A DNA stretch of 64,000 nt from Anaerolineales bacterium (lineage in GTDB: Bacteria > Chloroflexota > Anaerolineae > Anaerolineales > Villigracilaceae): NCBI GenBank assembly GCA_016789305.1, contig JAEURJ010000013.1, positions 248,001 to 312,000 on the forward strand. The letters are read 5' to 3'. Numbering within the stretch: the first letter of the stretch is position 1; the number at the start of each line of letters is the position of its first letter. Position numbers and translations under genes: made by a program. This document shows positions 39,867 through 48,196 of this stretch, in pieces. Under the pieces are notes generated by a model. It had not been told where the DNA came from. It worked only from the letters and a program-made list of their open reading frames with translations, and did no database searches.

Positions 39867-40342
39867 TTATCCTTGCGTTACTTCCACAACGGCTTTCAAA
39901 ACTACAGGCAAACCGCCACGCAAAGAATTTGCCCCAACACTGAACGAGCGTGCAAGCCCTTGTCCCCAAAAACTTCCACCAACAGATCTGAACACCCATT
40001 GAGAACCAGCGCATGGTCCTCAAAGTCATCCACTGTATTCAAGTATCCCTGAATTTCCACGATCCGCGCGACTCTTTCAAGTGAGCCAAGTTCCGCTTTC
40101 ATGACCGCAATTAGGTCGATTGCTGTGGAACGTGCAAAGCGGTACCCGTCTCCAGTGGAAAACTCCCTGCCTAGTTTTCCTTTGGGCAGCTTGCCGTTTT
40201 CAGGAAGCGGAGCCTTCCCCGCTATGAACAGCAAGTTGCCACTATGAACAGCGTTGACATAGTTCGCGGCGGGTGCCGTGACTGGCGGCAAAGTTATCCC
40301 AAGGTCGATTAAGCGCTGTTCGATAGTCAATTGTTGGTTCAC
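39867..40342 (-). pseudogene. RidA/YjgF family gene with frameshift near its 3' end
   Basis: RidA-type enamine/imine deaminase. The starting frame (GTG 40342) encodes QRLIDLGITLPP, YVNAVHSGNLLFIAGKAPL and KGLHARS as in the family, but then ends at 39902 with unrelated residues after SVLGQ. Shifting frame in the GTGTTGGGG stretch (39932-39940) restores the expected ending GANSLRGGLPVVLKAVVEV, with a stop at 39867. One missing base, or two extra, explains it. This could be a recent mutation or a sequencing error; without the shift the last beta strand of the fold is lost. Confidence 0.75.
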
Positions 40343-40382
40343 TCTATAATTTAAGAACTTTTTATATATGAAAACCGAGAAT

Positions 40383-40826
40383 TTAGGCTTGCGGGTCGCC
40401 GGATGTTAGGGTTATAACTGTAAAAAGGATATTGAATAACAAAGCTATGCTGTTGAGAATAATGCCAATTGCGGCCTGACCCATTTTTGAAGAATGCCTG
40501 CCCGCTATTCCAGCAACCAATCCGACAATATTTACTGGAAAGCAGAAAATAGGAAGAAGCAGGCCAACAATTGAAATACCGCCCAGTATGAGTGATGCGC
40601 TTGCCCAGTTGTTGCTTAGATTAATTTTCTTTGCCCTGTCTTCGCTTGTCTCAGTTAATTCAGCGCTTTTTTGATTTACTTTTTTTCGTTTTGAGCGAGG
40701 GAGATTCTTTAGTACGACGCTTGACTTGCAATGGGAACATTGCACTTTGTTAGAAACAAGGTCCCTAATGTCAATTGGAGCGCCGCAGTTTGGACAGTTT
40801 ATGTCAATTGTTTGTATTTTTTTCAT
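40383..40826 (-). CDS. Zinc-ribbon protein with C-terminal DUF4190-like membrane domain
   Basis: Protein of 147 aa. The N-terminal zinc ribbon has CPNCGAPIDIRDLVSNKVQC then SHC (four Cys in two CxxC pairs). A basic stretch (RSKRKKVNQK) follows, then two TM helices (ASLILGGISIVGLLLPIFCF and GIILNSIALLFNILFTVITL) joined by IVGLVAGIAGRHS, the pattern of DUF4190. Start 40826 is the Met directly before the ribbon; upstream sequence is AT-rich with no clear ribosome-binding site. Function unknown. Confidence 0.68.
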   Translation of the reverse strand: MKKIQTIDINCPNCGAPIDIRDLVSNKVQCSHCKSSVVLKNLPRSKRKKVNQKSAELTETSEDRAKKINLSNNWASASLILGGISIVGLLLPIFCFPVNIVGLVAGIAGRHSSKMGQAAIGIILNSIALLFNILFTVITLTSGDPQA

Positions 40827-40860
40827 CTTTATATTTATCTTTTTTTGTTTGACTTTGTTT

Positions 40861-41262
40861 TTACTTAAATGAAGCAATTGCCTTCCCAGCATCATCAAAT
40901 GCCTCGATGTATGTGTCAAATCCGCTGATCCCAAATATCTCCCTGATTTGCTCTGAGGCGTTGACGACTTTGACATATGGCGATTTATATTCACCCGCGC
41001 TCATTTTTTTGCGAAGTTCATCGTCATTGACATCCTGGTGCAGGGAGCGCAGTTTGTTGAAAATGTTGTGCAAAGCGCGCAGGCCTGCGCTGCTGACAAA
41101 TTCTGTTTTGGCGAGGTCGACCAGAATGTGGCGGGAGCCTTTGTCGATCAAATCCTCGGCCCTTGCCTGAAATTCCTGATGGGTGAGCGAGTCGATACTC
41201 CCTGTGATATGCATGACTGTAACTGCGACGCGTGCTTTTTCTTCCGTGATTGTGATTTCCAT
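40861..41262 (-). CDS. STAS domain protein, anti-sigma factor antagonist type
   Basis: Single STAS domain of 133 aa, like SpoIIAA/RsbV antagonists in partner-switching control of sigma factors or other targets. It contains MHITGSIDSLTHQEFQARAE and HILVDLAKTEFVSSAGLRALHNI. The serine pair in FVSSAGLR is the expected phosphorylation site. An insertion of about 20 residues (LHQDVNDDELRKKMSAGEYK) separates it from the last strand and helix, longer than in RsbV. GAGGGA precedes the ATG. No anti-sigma kinase is encoded nearby. Confidence 0.87.
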   Translation of the reverse strand: MEITITEEKARVAVTVMHITGSIDSLTHQEFQARAEDLIDKGSRHILVDLAKTEFVSSAGLRALHNIFNKLRSLHQDVNDDELRKKMSAGEYKSPYVKVVNASEQIREIFGISGFDTYIEAFDDAGKAIASFK

Positions 41263-41308
41263 GTTCCCTCAAAGGATTGAGATTTTGACTGATTTTATCC
41301 TGAAACAT

Positions 41309-42202
41309 TCAGGCGTTGGGAGTCTCCTGCTGGCTTTGGATGTGTGATTGATTCACGATATAAATCCCTGAGAGGGCAATTGCACTGCCAAGCCATTGAA
41401 TTCTGCTTGGGAATTCTCCCAGCAGTGGGATGGCAAGCAATGTGGTGAGGATCGGCTGACCGATCAATGTGGGAGAGACTACCGAGGCGGGCAGGTGTCC
41501 CAATGCATAGGTGATCGAGAGATAGCCGATCATTTGCGAGATTATGGCGGTCGCAAAGAAGATGATCCAGGTTTGTGAATTGTAACCAGTGAAAGAATTC
41601 CCAAGCACAAGATTCATGATGAACATTGCGATCGTAGCGCTGACTCCCACCAGCCACGTATAACGGAACGGGTCGATATGGACACGTCCGCGCTGGGTGA
41701 TGAGCTGATAGGAAGCGTAAAAGATCGCGGCGGTGCTCGCCATCAGGTCGCCGAGGCCGAGCGTGGGGTGTTTGAAAAAATCCGTGCCTACGATGAGAAC
41801 AGCCCCTGCCAGCGCGAAGGCAAGTCCCAGCCAAAATGTGCCGCGCAGTTTTTCCTTGAGAAAGAAGAGCGCGGCGAGCGCCACCCAAAGCGGAGATGTG
41901 TTTCCGAGCAGTGTGGCGTTTGCGGCGCTTGTATATTTCACCGATGTGTTCCAAAATGCAAAATCGAAAGCGGTGAATAAACCGGCGCAAAGCGGGAACC
42001 AGATCCAGCGGATTTCGATGGGTTCAAGTTTTTGTTGCCGTTGAAGAAAAAACAGGAAAAATAAAATTGTCGAGATCAACAAGCGATAGAAGCCGGTGAT
42101 CGGTCCGGGCGCATCGGACCAGCGCACGAACATGGCCGATAAACTTAAAGCAATAATCCCCATCGCAAGCGCGAGGTAGGGAAGAAATTTATTTTGTGTC
42201 AT
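41309..42202 (-). CDS. EamA/DMT family transporter
   Basis: Ten-TM drug/metabolite transporter (297 aa) made of two EamA repeats. The first includes YLALAMGIIALSLSAMFVRWSDAPG and SAANATLLGNTSPLWVALAALFFLKEKL. The second includes SITYALGHLPASVVSPTLIGQPILTTLLAIPLLGE. Both carry the proline-rich end-of-repeat motif. Such proteins export amino acids or other small metabolites. Start 42202 is chosen because TACAAT ends 6 bases upstream; no Shine-Dalgarno. Confidence 0.9.
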   Translation of the reverse strand: MTQNKFLPYLALAMGIIALSLSAMFVRWSDAPGPITGFYRLLISTILFFLFFLQRQQKLEPIEIRWIWFPLCAGLFTAFDFAFWNTSVKYTSAANATLLGNTSPLWVALAALFFLKEKLRGTFWLGLAFALAGAVLIVGTDFFKHPTLGLGDLMASTAAIFYASYQLITQRGRVHIDPFRYTWLVGVSATIAMFIMNLVLGNSFTGYNSQTWIIFFATAIISQMIGYLSITYALGHLPASVVSPTLIGQPILTTLLAIPLLGEFPSRIQWLGSAIALSGIYIVNQSHIQSQQETPNA

Positions 42203-42208
42203 GCTGGG

Positions 42209-42214
42209 ATTGTA
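42209..42214 (-). promoter_or_regulatory. Leaderless -10 box of EamA gene
   Basis: TACAAT (42214-42209), six bases (CCCAGC), then the ATG at 42202. Confidence 0.5.
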
Positions 42215-42227
42215 CCGCGGGAAATCG

Positions 42228-42971
42228 TCAGATGCGGGTGATGGAGATTCTTTCGAGGGTGGGTAAAAGCTCGTTGAGTTTACGCAGGCTAAAGTCCGGT
42301 TTGATGCGCTGCATGTCTTCATTTCTAAATTGTGCGCGGCGCGTGATCCAGATCGTTTTCATATCCAATGCCTGCGCGCCTTGAATATCCGCTTCGAGAC
42401 TGTCGCCGATCATGATGGCCTCGGTCGGAGCGATGCTCCAATGGGCGAGTGCAAGCTCGAACGCGCGCGGATGCGGCTTGCGATAAAAACATGCGGCTGA
42501 GGTGAGCACAAAGTCAAAATGCGAGCGGATGTTAAAGCCTTCCACCAGGGTTTGCACATCCTTGTCATCACCAGCATTCGACAAAATTCCGAGATGGAAG
42601 TTTTGTGACTTAAGCTGCTGGATCATTTCAAGCGCGTCGGATTCCAACACCCAATTTTTTTGAGTGACCTCGAACAGCGCATCCAATGCGGACCTGAGAA
42701 TTGATTCGTCCACATCGACATGACCCAACTCTGTGAGCAGCTGCTGCAGCACGAAGTGATAGGTGGTTTCCTGAAAATCCTTATCGCGTTGTGCGTAATA
42801 CTCGTGAATGCGATTTCGGAAGACGCTGCTCTTGAGGTCGATATCGTATTCGGCGAGTTTTTTGGAAAGCGCGTCATCCCCAGCCTTGAACACCTGGGCC
42901 CACTCTTCCCCTGAATGCATCAAGGTGCCGCCGAGATCGAATAACAAGTGACGAATTTTAAAATCAGTCAT
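42228..42971 (-). CDS. HAD family hydrolase
   Basis: Haloacid-dehalogenase-superfamily phosphatase of 247 aa. Motif I is LLFDLGGTLMHSGEEW, in which the second Asp of the usual DxD is Gly. That change argues for caution on phosphatase chemistry, since DxDGT normally supplies the acid/base. Motif II is LGILSNAGDD, motif III Lys is in RKPHPRAFELAL, and motif IV is MIGDSLEADIQGAQ. A helical cap occupies residues 20-100. The ATG lies inside a 40-base palindrome (42961-43000), with TATATA in its loop acting as a plausible leaderless -10. Confidence 0.85.
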   Translation of the reverse strand: MTDFKIRHLLFDLGGTLMHSGEEWAQVFKAGDDALSKKLAEYDIDLKSSVFRNRIHEYYAQRDKDFQETTYHFVLQQLLTELGHVDVDESILRSALDALFEVTQKNWVLESDALEMIQQLKSQNFHLGILSNAGDDKDVQTLVEGFNIRSHFDFVLTSAACFYRKPHPRAFELALAHWSIAPTEAIMIGDSLEADIQGAQALDMKTIWITRRAQFRNEDMQRIKPDFSLRKLNELLPTLERISITRI

Positions 42972-43000
42972 CAGGTTGTATATACCCTGATGACTGATTT
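42961..43000. repeat. 40-base perfect palindrome spanning the HAD gene start
   Basis: AAATCAGTCATCAGG (42961-42975) and its exact complement CCTGATGACTGATTT (42986-43000) flank TTGTATATAC. On the minus strand it can terminate transcripts of the upstream TPR gene and also contains the HAD start codon. TATATA in the loop ends 7 bases before that ATG. Confidence 0.85.
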
Positions 43001-43025
43001 CCGTAAAGGGGACTAAGGTTTGATT

Positions 43026-44717
43026 TTACTTGACGAAAAAGGTTCCGCTTTGTACGAGATGTGAATCGGCATAAAGCTCGACCGTGTATTCTCCAGAGGA
43101 AAGAATGAACACGTTGGTGTATTCATAACCGAACGTTCGATACCAGGTGTCGCCGTTGCTGATGTCGTCGTTTGAGACCGCGCGCAGGGACTGGTCTTCC
43201 ACGCCGTTGAACAGCACCTTCCAAATGATCTGTTTAGGGGCGGGACCATCGTAGGTAAATTGAACTGTGATGGCTTTTGTGCCCTCGTCAAAGGTGGCCG
43301 AATTGTTGGGTTGATAATTGACGATGAAGCCATTCTCATCCTTTTCAGTGACCTCTCCAAAGACAAACGGTTGGACGGTCATGACTTCCTGTTCCGCGGG
43401 CAGTTGCCCTGTGTACTCAAGCGATGTGGTCGCCTGTTTAATGCGGACCATTTGCTGGTATGCAAATTCGCGGATGGCATTGTGATCGCCGTTGATCAGG
43501 TCGTTGGTGGGCGCTTCGGTCCATTCACGGGGCTCGTTGTCCATTTGGTGGATCAGGTTTTGCAGGTCAAGCGCGCCGGCGTCCATAAAATACCAAAGAG
43601 AAGCGGACGGTTCTGTATTATTTTGATGCGCTTCCTGAACCTGCCGCTCGGCCTCTTGTATTAATAAGTCGTATTGTGCCTGCGCATTGACCAGATCGCC
43701 GAGGGCAAGATAACTGATGGCTTCGTTCATGCGCATGCCGAGTACGCTGGGATCGTCCTTCAGGATCCTTTCATTGGCTTCGATCGCATTTTGGTATTGA
43801 CCGGCGAGATAATACGTCCAGCCGAGATTCCAGTTTGTGGTGGTGTCGTCCAGACCTTCATATCGCGCGCGTTCATAATTGGTGATGGCTGTGGCAAGAT
43901 CGCCGGTGTAAAAGTAGGCGTCACCGCGCTGGTTGTAGGCTTTTGCATAATATGGATTTTCAGCGACAGCCTCATCGAATTTGACAATTGCTTCTTCATA
44001 CTTTCCCTGATAGGCAAGCCCGGCGCCTTCCGCATAAGCATTGATTGCCGCGGGGTTTACTTCCGGTCGTCCAAGCAGTTCGATCATCGACCAGCTGAGC
44101 CACAAGGCGCAGAAGCCGATGATGGCGGTGCCGACGATAATGAACAACCAGCGGACTCGTCCGCTTAAGGCCATCGATAAACCGTACAAGGAAAGTGTGA
44201 CGGTCAGCAAGGTGATCTGCACGACAAGTGCATCGGCAGTGTTATCCGTTGCGTTGCCTAGTTCTGCTTCAGCGAGATATGTTTCCGAGAGGCGGGTGGA
44301 TTCGACGATGTAGCTATCGGCTTCATACTTATAAGTATCAGGCCACCCGTAGGATGGATCGAAATAATCCGACGAAAGCATCGGGCTGAGAGCGGCAATC
44401 CGCTCCTGTAATTTTTCATATCGCATTACCGCAGCGGTATCCCCATCCTGGTCCGCTGCTGTGGCCTGCCAGCTCAATTCACGCCAGGTCTGGAAAGCGC
44501 CCTGCCATTGATAGCTATATTGGATGCTGCCGTTCACTTCTTTTTTCGTGGCTTCAATCGCATATTGCTGTGCGCGTCGGCGTGCCTGATCGGATAGGTT
44601 GGCGGCGTAATTTTGGAAGTAGGCAGTGATCGCAACCCAAATGGTGACCGTCGCGATGAGCACCGTCACCATTTTTTCGAATCGATCCTCCGCATGAGCT
44701 CTGGTTTCCGGACTCAT
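43026..44717 (-). CDS. Membrane protein with TPR repeats
   Basis: Protein of 563 aa. TM segments lie near residues 20-40 (VTVLIATVTIWVAITAYF), at about 190 and at about 215 (WLFIIVGTAIIGFCALWLS). They are followed by a tetratricopeptide-repeat region (GAGLAYQGKYEEAIVKFDEAV, NPYYAKAYNQRGDAYFYTGD, TNWNLGWTYYLAGQYQNAIE) of at least four repeats. The C-terminal 100 residues form a beta-rich domain (FTYDGPAPKQIIWKVLFNG). Its start overlaps the stop of the gene at 44714 (ATGA). The two likely form a membrane complex. No known family name; role unknown. Confidence 0.72.
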   Translation of the reverse strand: MSPETRAHAEDRFEKMVTVLIATVTIWVAITAYFQNYAANLSDQARRRAQQYAIEATKKEVNGSIQYSYQWQGAFQTWRELSWQATAADQDGDTAAVMRYEKLQERIAALSPMLSSDYFDPSYGWPDTYKYEADSYIVESTRLSETYLAEAELGNATDNTADALVVQITLLTVTLSLYGLSMALSGRVRWLFIIVGTAIIGFCALWLSWSMIELLGRPEVNPAAINAYAEGAGLAYQGKYEEAIVKFDEAVAENPYYAKAYNQRGDAYFYTGDLATAITNYERARYEGLDDTTTNWNLGWTYYLAGQYQNAIEANERILKDDPSVLGMRMNEAISYLALGDLVNAQAQYDLLIQEAERQVQEAHQNNTEPSASLWYFMDAGALDLQNLIHQMDNEPREWTEAPTNDLINGDHNAIREFAYQQMVRIKQATTSLEYTGQLPAEQEVMTVQPFVFGEVTEKDENGFIVNYQPNNSATFDEGTKAITVQFTYDGPAPKQIIWKVLFNGVEDQSLRAVSNDDISNGDTWYRTFGYEYTNVFILSSGEYTVELYADSHLVQSGTFFVK

Positions 44718-45349
44718 AATAAAAATCTCCCGATCAGGATCCCGAGAATGCCGGCAAGGCCAAAGAGGATTCCCAGCCCGGCCCACAGATATTTGATCTT
44801 TTTCTCGGTCACCTGCGCAATGGTCAGAAACCAGAATGAAACCGCAAACACGATCATATCGGCGGTAAGAAACGATGAGCGTCTGCGAAATTTATCTGAT
44901 TTATCAAAGAAGGGTTGAGCGTCGAGGTCTTCGCTTTGAGAATCCTGTGCCCATGCTTCGTCCAGTTCGCGTTGAATATCGTAATTCCCATCCGAGTCGA
45001 TATAGCGCGGGCTGAAGAATACGGAGCTGATTCCGCTGGCCACGCCCCACAATTCGCGCTGCAAGGCGCCATTACGCAAGTCGGTGGTTTCATCGGCATT
45101 GGGGTCATAGAGCAGAGTTCCCAACTGGTCGTAGCGGATGTAATTGGTAAAAGCTCTATAATGTTCGTATGCGATGACCTCGTTGATGATCTCCGCTTTT
45201 TGCGCGCGGATGGAGGCGTCCAGCCCGGCAAAATCCATATCACCGGCGTCCGAGGTGGCGACGGTGGCAAGACATGCTGCCATTGCGCCCAACACGGTCA
45301 CAACGGCGACGAGCACCGCAACATTTGATTTAAATCCATCGTTTTTCAT
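44714..45349 (-). CDS. Hypothetical membrane protein, partner of TPR protein
   Basis: Protein of 211 aa with an N-terminal TM (VAVLVAVVTVLGAMAACLATV), an extracytoplasmic acidic helical part rich in Asp/Glu and Tyr (DASIRAQKAEIINEVIAYEHY), and two C-terminal TM helices (MIVFAVSFWFLTIAQ and YLWAGLGILFGLAGILGILIG). Part of the TPR protein's N-terminus has the same layout, with a first TM followed by an acidic helical extracytoplasmic segment. The two may therefore be distant paralogues. Four-base overlap with the downstream gene. Function unknown. Confidence 0.65.
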   Translation of the reverse strand: MKNDGFKSNVAVLVAVVTVLGAMAACLATVATSDAGDMDFAGLDASIRAQKAEIINEVIAYEHYRAFTNYIRYDQLGTLLYDPNADETTDLRNGALQRELWGVASGISSVFFSPRYIDSDGNYDIQRELDEAWAQDSQSEDLDAQPFFDKSDKFRRRSSFLTADMIVFAVSFWFLTIAQVTEKKIKYLWAGLGILFGLAGILGILIGRFLL

Positions 45350-45382
45350 AAAACACTCTCCTCACAAGTGAATTTATAAAGT

Positions 45383-46159
45383 TTACACAGCTCCTTTTAG
45401 ATATATCCCTGTCGGGTCAAGCTCTTCGTGCAGGATCTTGATTTCTTTTTTTGTGATGGGTTCAGTCACTTTGATTTTCTCGGCAATTTTCAGATCCCAG
45501 CCGGTATTGGCTTTCGCTTCTTCCACGGTTTTATTTGGATGCAGGGCAGTCAGGATCATCTCGCCTTCTTCATTTGGCTCCATGAATCCAATGTCTGTTA
45601 CCACGCCTACCATCCCGCCGCCGCGCAGACCTCTATCTTTGCGGTCGTTCCCTCCCTTGATGAATCCGGCGGAGGTCATGAATTCCACTTTTTCAGGGAA
45701 GCGCCGTTTTTGATGCGGCGTCATGATATAGCATCGATTGGCCCACGCGGCAATTTCCTGTGAGCCGCCGGAGCCGGGCAAGCGCACTTTGGGATGATCG
45801 TAATCGCCAATCACAGTTGCATTGATGTTCCCGTATTTATCGATCTGTGCGCCACCCATGAAGCCCACATCCACGTTACCGCGCTGCAGATAATTCGCGA
45901 AGATATCGTACATGCTCACCACGGAGAGTGACCCGCTCACGAGTGTGGGGTCACCGATGGAAAGCGGCAGTCGTTCCGGCTCCGCGCCGATCACGCCGGC
46001 TTCATAGATCATCACAAGATTCGGTGCATGTGTTCGCTTTGCGAGGTTGCAAGCCAGGTTGGGCTGACCCACACCGACAAACACGACGTCGCCATCTTTC
46101 AACAACCGCGCGGCATTGACGATCATCAACTCGGCGGATGAATATTGAACTTCAGTCAT
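45383..46159 (-). CDS. CoA-transferase subunit B (glutaconate/3-oxoacid type)
   Basis: Beta subunit (258 aa) of a family I heteromeric CoA-transferase of the GctB/IpdB type. It contains GDVVFVGVGQPNLACNLAKRTHAPNLVMIYEAGVIGA, where the Glu of MIYEAG is the expected catalytic glutamate that forms the CoA thioester. MGGAQIDKYGNINATVIGDY and LPGSGGSQEIAAWANRCYIM follow. The alpha subunit is at 46995, separated by an alpha/beta hydrolase gene that overlaps this start by 4 bases. The complex moves CoA between carboxylic acids; substrate not resolved. Confidence 0.88.
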   Translation of the reverse strand: MTEVQYSSAELMIVNAARLLKDGDVVFVGVGQPNLACNLAKRTHAPNLVMIYEAGVIGAEPERLPLSIGDPTLVSGSLSVVSMYDIFANYLQRGNVDVGFMGGAQIDKYGNINATVIGDYDHPKVRLPGSGGSQEIAAWANRCYIMTPHQKRRFPEKVEFMTSAGFIKGGNDRKDRGLRGGGMVGVVTDIGFMEPNEEGEMILTALHPNKTVEEAKANTGWDLKIAEKIKVTEPITKKEIKILHEELDPTGIYLKGAV

Positions 46160-46995
46160 AAGACCTCCTTCAGAAATGATTGCATCAAATCAAAAACACT
46201 TTGTGGATGCTCCAAAGGCAAAATATGCGTGGACTGTTCCAGCGCTTCGATCTTAACCTTGGGCTGTTTCTGTTTTACCAGCTTTGCCGCGCGCTCCAGG
46301 AATGTATCCGTCTCCGCACCGCGGATGATGAGTGTGGGCACTTCGAGTTTTGGAAGCTCACGCCATAGATCAAAATCGCGCAGCCCTGTGAGATAGATAT
46401 GGCTTTCCCATTCCGGTGAAAAAGCCAGCTCATAGGTGCCATCCGCTTTTTGTTTTGTGATGCCGGTGATATAAGCACGCAGACTTTCGTCGCTCATGTA
46501 TTTAAACACTTCACGTGTGCGGTAGCCGCGAAAGACCGTATCCAAATCATCGAATGTGCGCCTGCGTTTCAGCGCGCCCGCGATCTTTGGGTGGACTTTG
46601 TTTCCCAGCCCGATGGCGCGAAGGGAATTCCACATTGCCAAAAAAGACGGGACAAACAGCACGGGGTCGAGCAAGATCAACGCGCGAAATTTCTTCGGGT
46701 CGCGAATGGCTGCGCGCAGCGTGACAATGCCTCCGATGGAATGACCCACTCCGATGACGGGATCCGGTCCTCGGTCCGAGAGGAAGCGCAGTAAATCTTC
46801 CGAGAACGGATACCAGTCTTGGATATCGTTCATATTTGCGTTCGGCCACAACGGGCGCAAGGTCATCCCGAAGAGACGGTACTCTGTTCTTAAAAGTTCC
46901 AACAAGGGTTGGTAGCATTCCGGCGGATATCCATTGGCGTGCAAAAAATGCATCGGTGCGCCGCTGCCGCCGTAGTCGAATTGAGGGATATCCAC
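46156..46995 (-). CDS. Alpha/beta hydrolase
   Basis: Serine hydrolase fold of 279 aa. It begins PQFDYGGSGAPMHFLHANGYPPECY (oxyanion region, HANG). The nucleophile elbow is VIGVGHSIGGIVTLRAA with Ser, the acid is probably in TLIIRGAETDTFL, and the catalytic His is in EQSTHILPLEHP. Start is GTG 46995, overlapping the TAG of the CoA-transferase A gene by one base (TAGTG) with GGAAG upstream; longer frames would cut into that gene. Its place inside the CoA-transferase operon suggests it acts on the same ester or thioester pathway. Confidence 0.85.
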   Translation of the reverse strand: MDIPQFDYGGSGAPMHFLHANGYPPECYQPLLELLRTEYRLFGMTLRPLWPNANMNDIQDWYPFSEDLLRFLSDRGPDPVIGVGHSIGGIVTLRAAIRDPKKFRALILLDPVLFVPSFLAMWNSLRAIGLGNKVHPKIAGALKRRRTFDDLDTVFRGYRTREVFKYMSDESLRAYITGITKQKADGTYELAFSPEWESHIYLTGLRDFDLWRELPKLEVPTLIIRGAETDTFLERAAKLVKQKQPKVKIEALEQSTHILPLEHPQSVFDLMQSFLKEVL

Positions 46996-47897
46996 TAATA
47001 ACTTCCGTAATTTATTTTTTCGCTGTATTTTGCCTTGACTTTCAATCGCTTGTGGGTTTTCTCGCCAAGTTTTTTCCAATAGGCATTGCGGTCTTTCACG
47101 CCGTAGACCCATTCATCCAAATATTTTTTCACGCTTTCAGGGGATTCGCTGATCTTATCCCATGCAAGATAGAACTCGTTGTCGCGATCGTAATATCCCT
47201 GCGAATAGGAGGGGTGACTAGCAAATGGAACATGGCACACAGCGTTGACCACGATGCCGGGGATCATTGTGCGGTTCGGGTCGGACCTGATGACTGCTTC
47301 ATCCACGATTTCTTCTGCCGTGAGGATGACTTTCTTTGCCGCAAAGGCTGCTTCTTTTTGTTCGCCGATGATTCCCCACAAATGTGCATTTCCGTTTTTA
47401 TCCGCGCGTTGCACATGGACAATGGCTACATCTGGATTTAATGCAGGCAAAACGATCACATCCTTGCCGCCGTATGGGTCGGGAATTCGTTTGATCTGCG
47501 GGTTGGATCGTTCCAGATCTTCCGCGCCGGTTTGTTTCATGGGGAGAAAAGGCAATCCGGATGCACCGGCTTGCAGGCGGGTGATCATGCCAAAATGGGA
47601 ATATTCCTCCCATTCGAGTTCACCCTTTTCAAGCGCAGCACGCACAATGCGTAGGGACCCAACGCCTGGGTTGCCCATGTAAGAGAAGATGACTTTCTTT
47701 GCACAGCCAGCCGCCACCATTTGATCGTAGATCAAATCCGGTGTGGCGCGCGCGAGTGTGAGATTCTTTCTGCCCTGCCGAATGATCTCATGCCCGGCCG
47801 CAAATGGAATGAGATGAGTGAACCCCGCAGCGTAAACGACATCTCCGTCGTTCACGAATTCAGAAATTGCCTTCTTGAGTGTGATCAATTTTGACAT
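46995..47897 (-). CDS. CoA-transferase subunit A (glutaconate/3-oxoacid type)
   Basis: Alpha subunit (300 aa), GctA/IpdA-like. It starts KLITLKKAISEFVNDGDVVYAAGFTHLIPFAAGHEIIRQ. CoA-binding features include FSYMGNPGVGSLRIVRAALEKGELEWEEYSHFGM, and later VLPALNPDVAIVHVQRADKNGNAHLWG and AEEIVDEAVIRSDPNRTMIPG. It ends with a tail of basic residues. The start at 47897 directly follows the stop of the small membrane gene (TAACATG), so translation is coupled. The B subunit is one gene downstream. Confidence 0.88.
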   Translation of the reverse strand: MSKLITLKKAISEFVNDGDVVYAAGFTHLIPFAAGHEIIRQGRKNLTLARATPDLIYDQMVAAGCAKKVIFSYMGNPGVGSLRIVRAALEKGELEWEEYSHFGMITRLQAGASGLPFLPMKQTGAEDLERSNPQIKRIPDPYGGKDVIVLPALNPDVAIVHVQRADKNGNAHLWGIIGEQKEAAFAAKKVILTAEEIVDEAVIRSDPNRTMIPGIVVNAVCHVPFASHPSYSQGYYDRDNEFYLAWDKISESPESVKKYLDEWVYGVKDRNAYWKKLGEKTHKRLKVKAKYSEKINYGSY

Positions 47898-47898
47898 G

Positions 47899-48177
47899 TT
47901 ATTTTTTCTCTTGGTTTCCCTTTTGTTTGTCTTCGCTCTTCTTACTGCCTCTGCCCTCGCGCCATTTGCGGATGATCTCAAAGCGTCCTGCGGAGGGTGG
48001 CGCCGGTTTTTGCCGCCACATGGCCCAACCAATGCCCAGAAAGATCATTGACGTAAAAAGGTAATCGAAATCGGTCTTTTCGGCGATATCGGAGACCACG
48101 AAGAGCAAAAATGCGCCTCCACCTACGACAAGAAAGAACATTCCCACACGAACGGTAAAAGAATCTTCGGGTTGCAT
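47899..48177 (-). CDS. Small membrane protein leading the CoA-transferase operon
   Basis: 92 aa, not recognised. Two TM helices (VGMFFLVVGGGAFLLFVVSDIA and YLFTSMIFLGIGWAMWRQ) are followed by a highly charged tail (KWREGRGSKKSEDKQKGNQEKK). Its stop is one base before the CoA-transferase A ATG. TAGAAT ends 6 bases before its own ATG with no Shine-Dalgarno, so it appears to begin a leaderless polycistronic message. Confidence 0.65.
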   Translation of the reverse strand: MQPEDSFTVRVGMFFLVVGGGAFLLFVVSDIAEKTDFDYLFTSMIFLGIGWAMWRQKPAPPSAGRFEIIRKWREGRGSKKSEDKQKGNQEKK

Positions 48178-48183
48178 GGCGCA

Positions 48184-48189
48184 ATTCTA
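48184..48189 (-). promoter_or_regulatory. Leaderless -10 box of CoA-transferase operon
   Basis: TAGAAT (48189-48184), then TGCGCC, then the ATG at 48177. Confidence 0.5.
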
Positions 48190-48196
48190 CCAAAGG

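Noticed and set aside
46996..47112. N-terminal extension of the alpha/beta hydrolase
   Set aside because: It would read through the end of the CoA-transferase A gene; GTG 46995 with GGAAG upstream is a better start.
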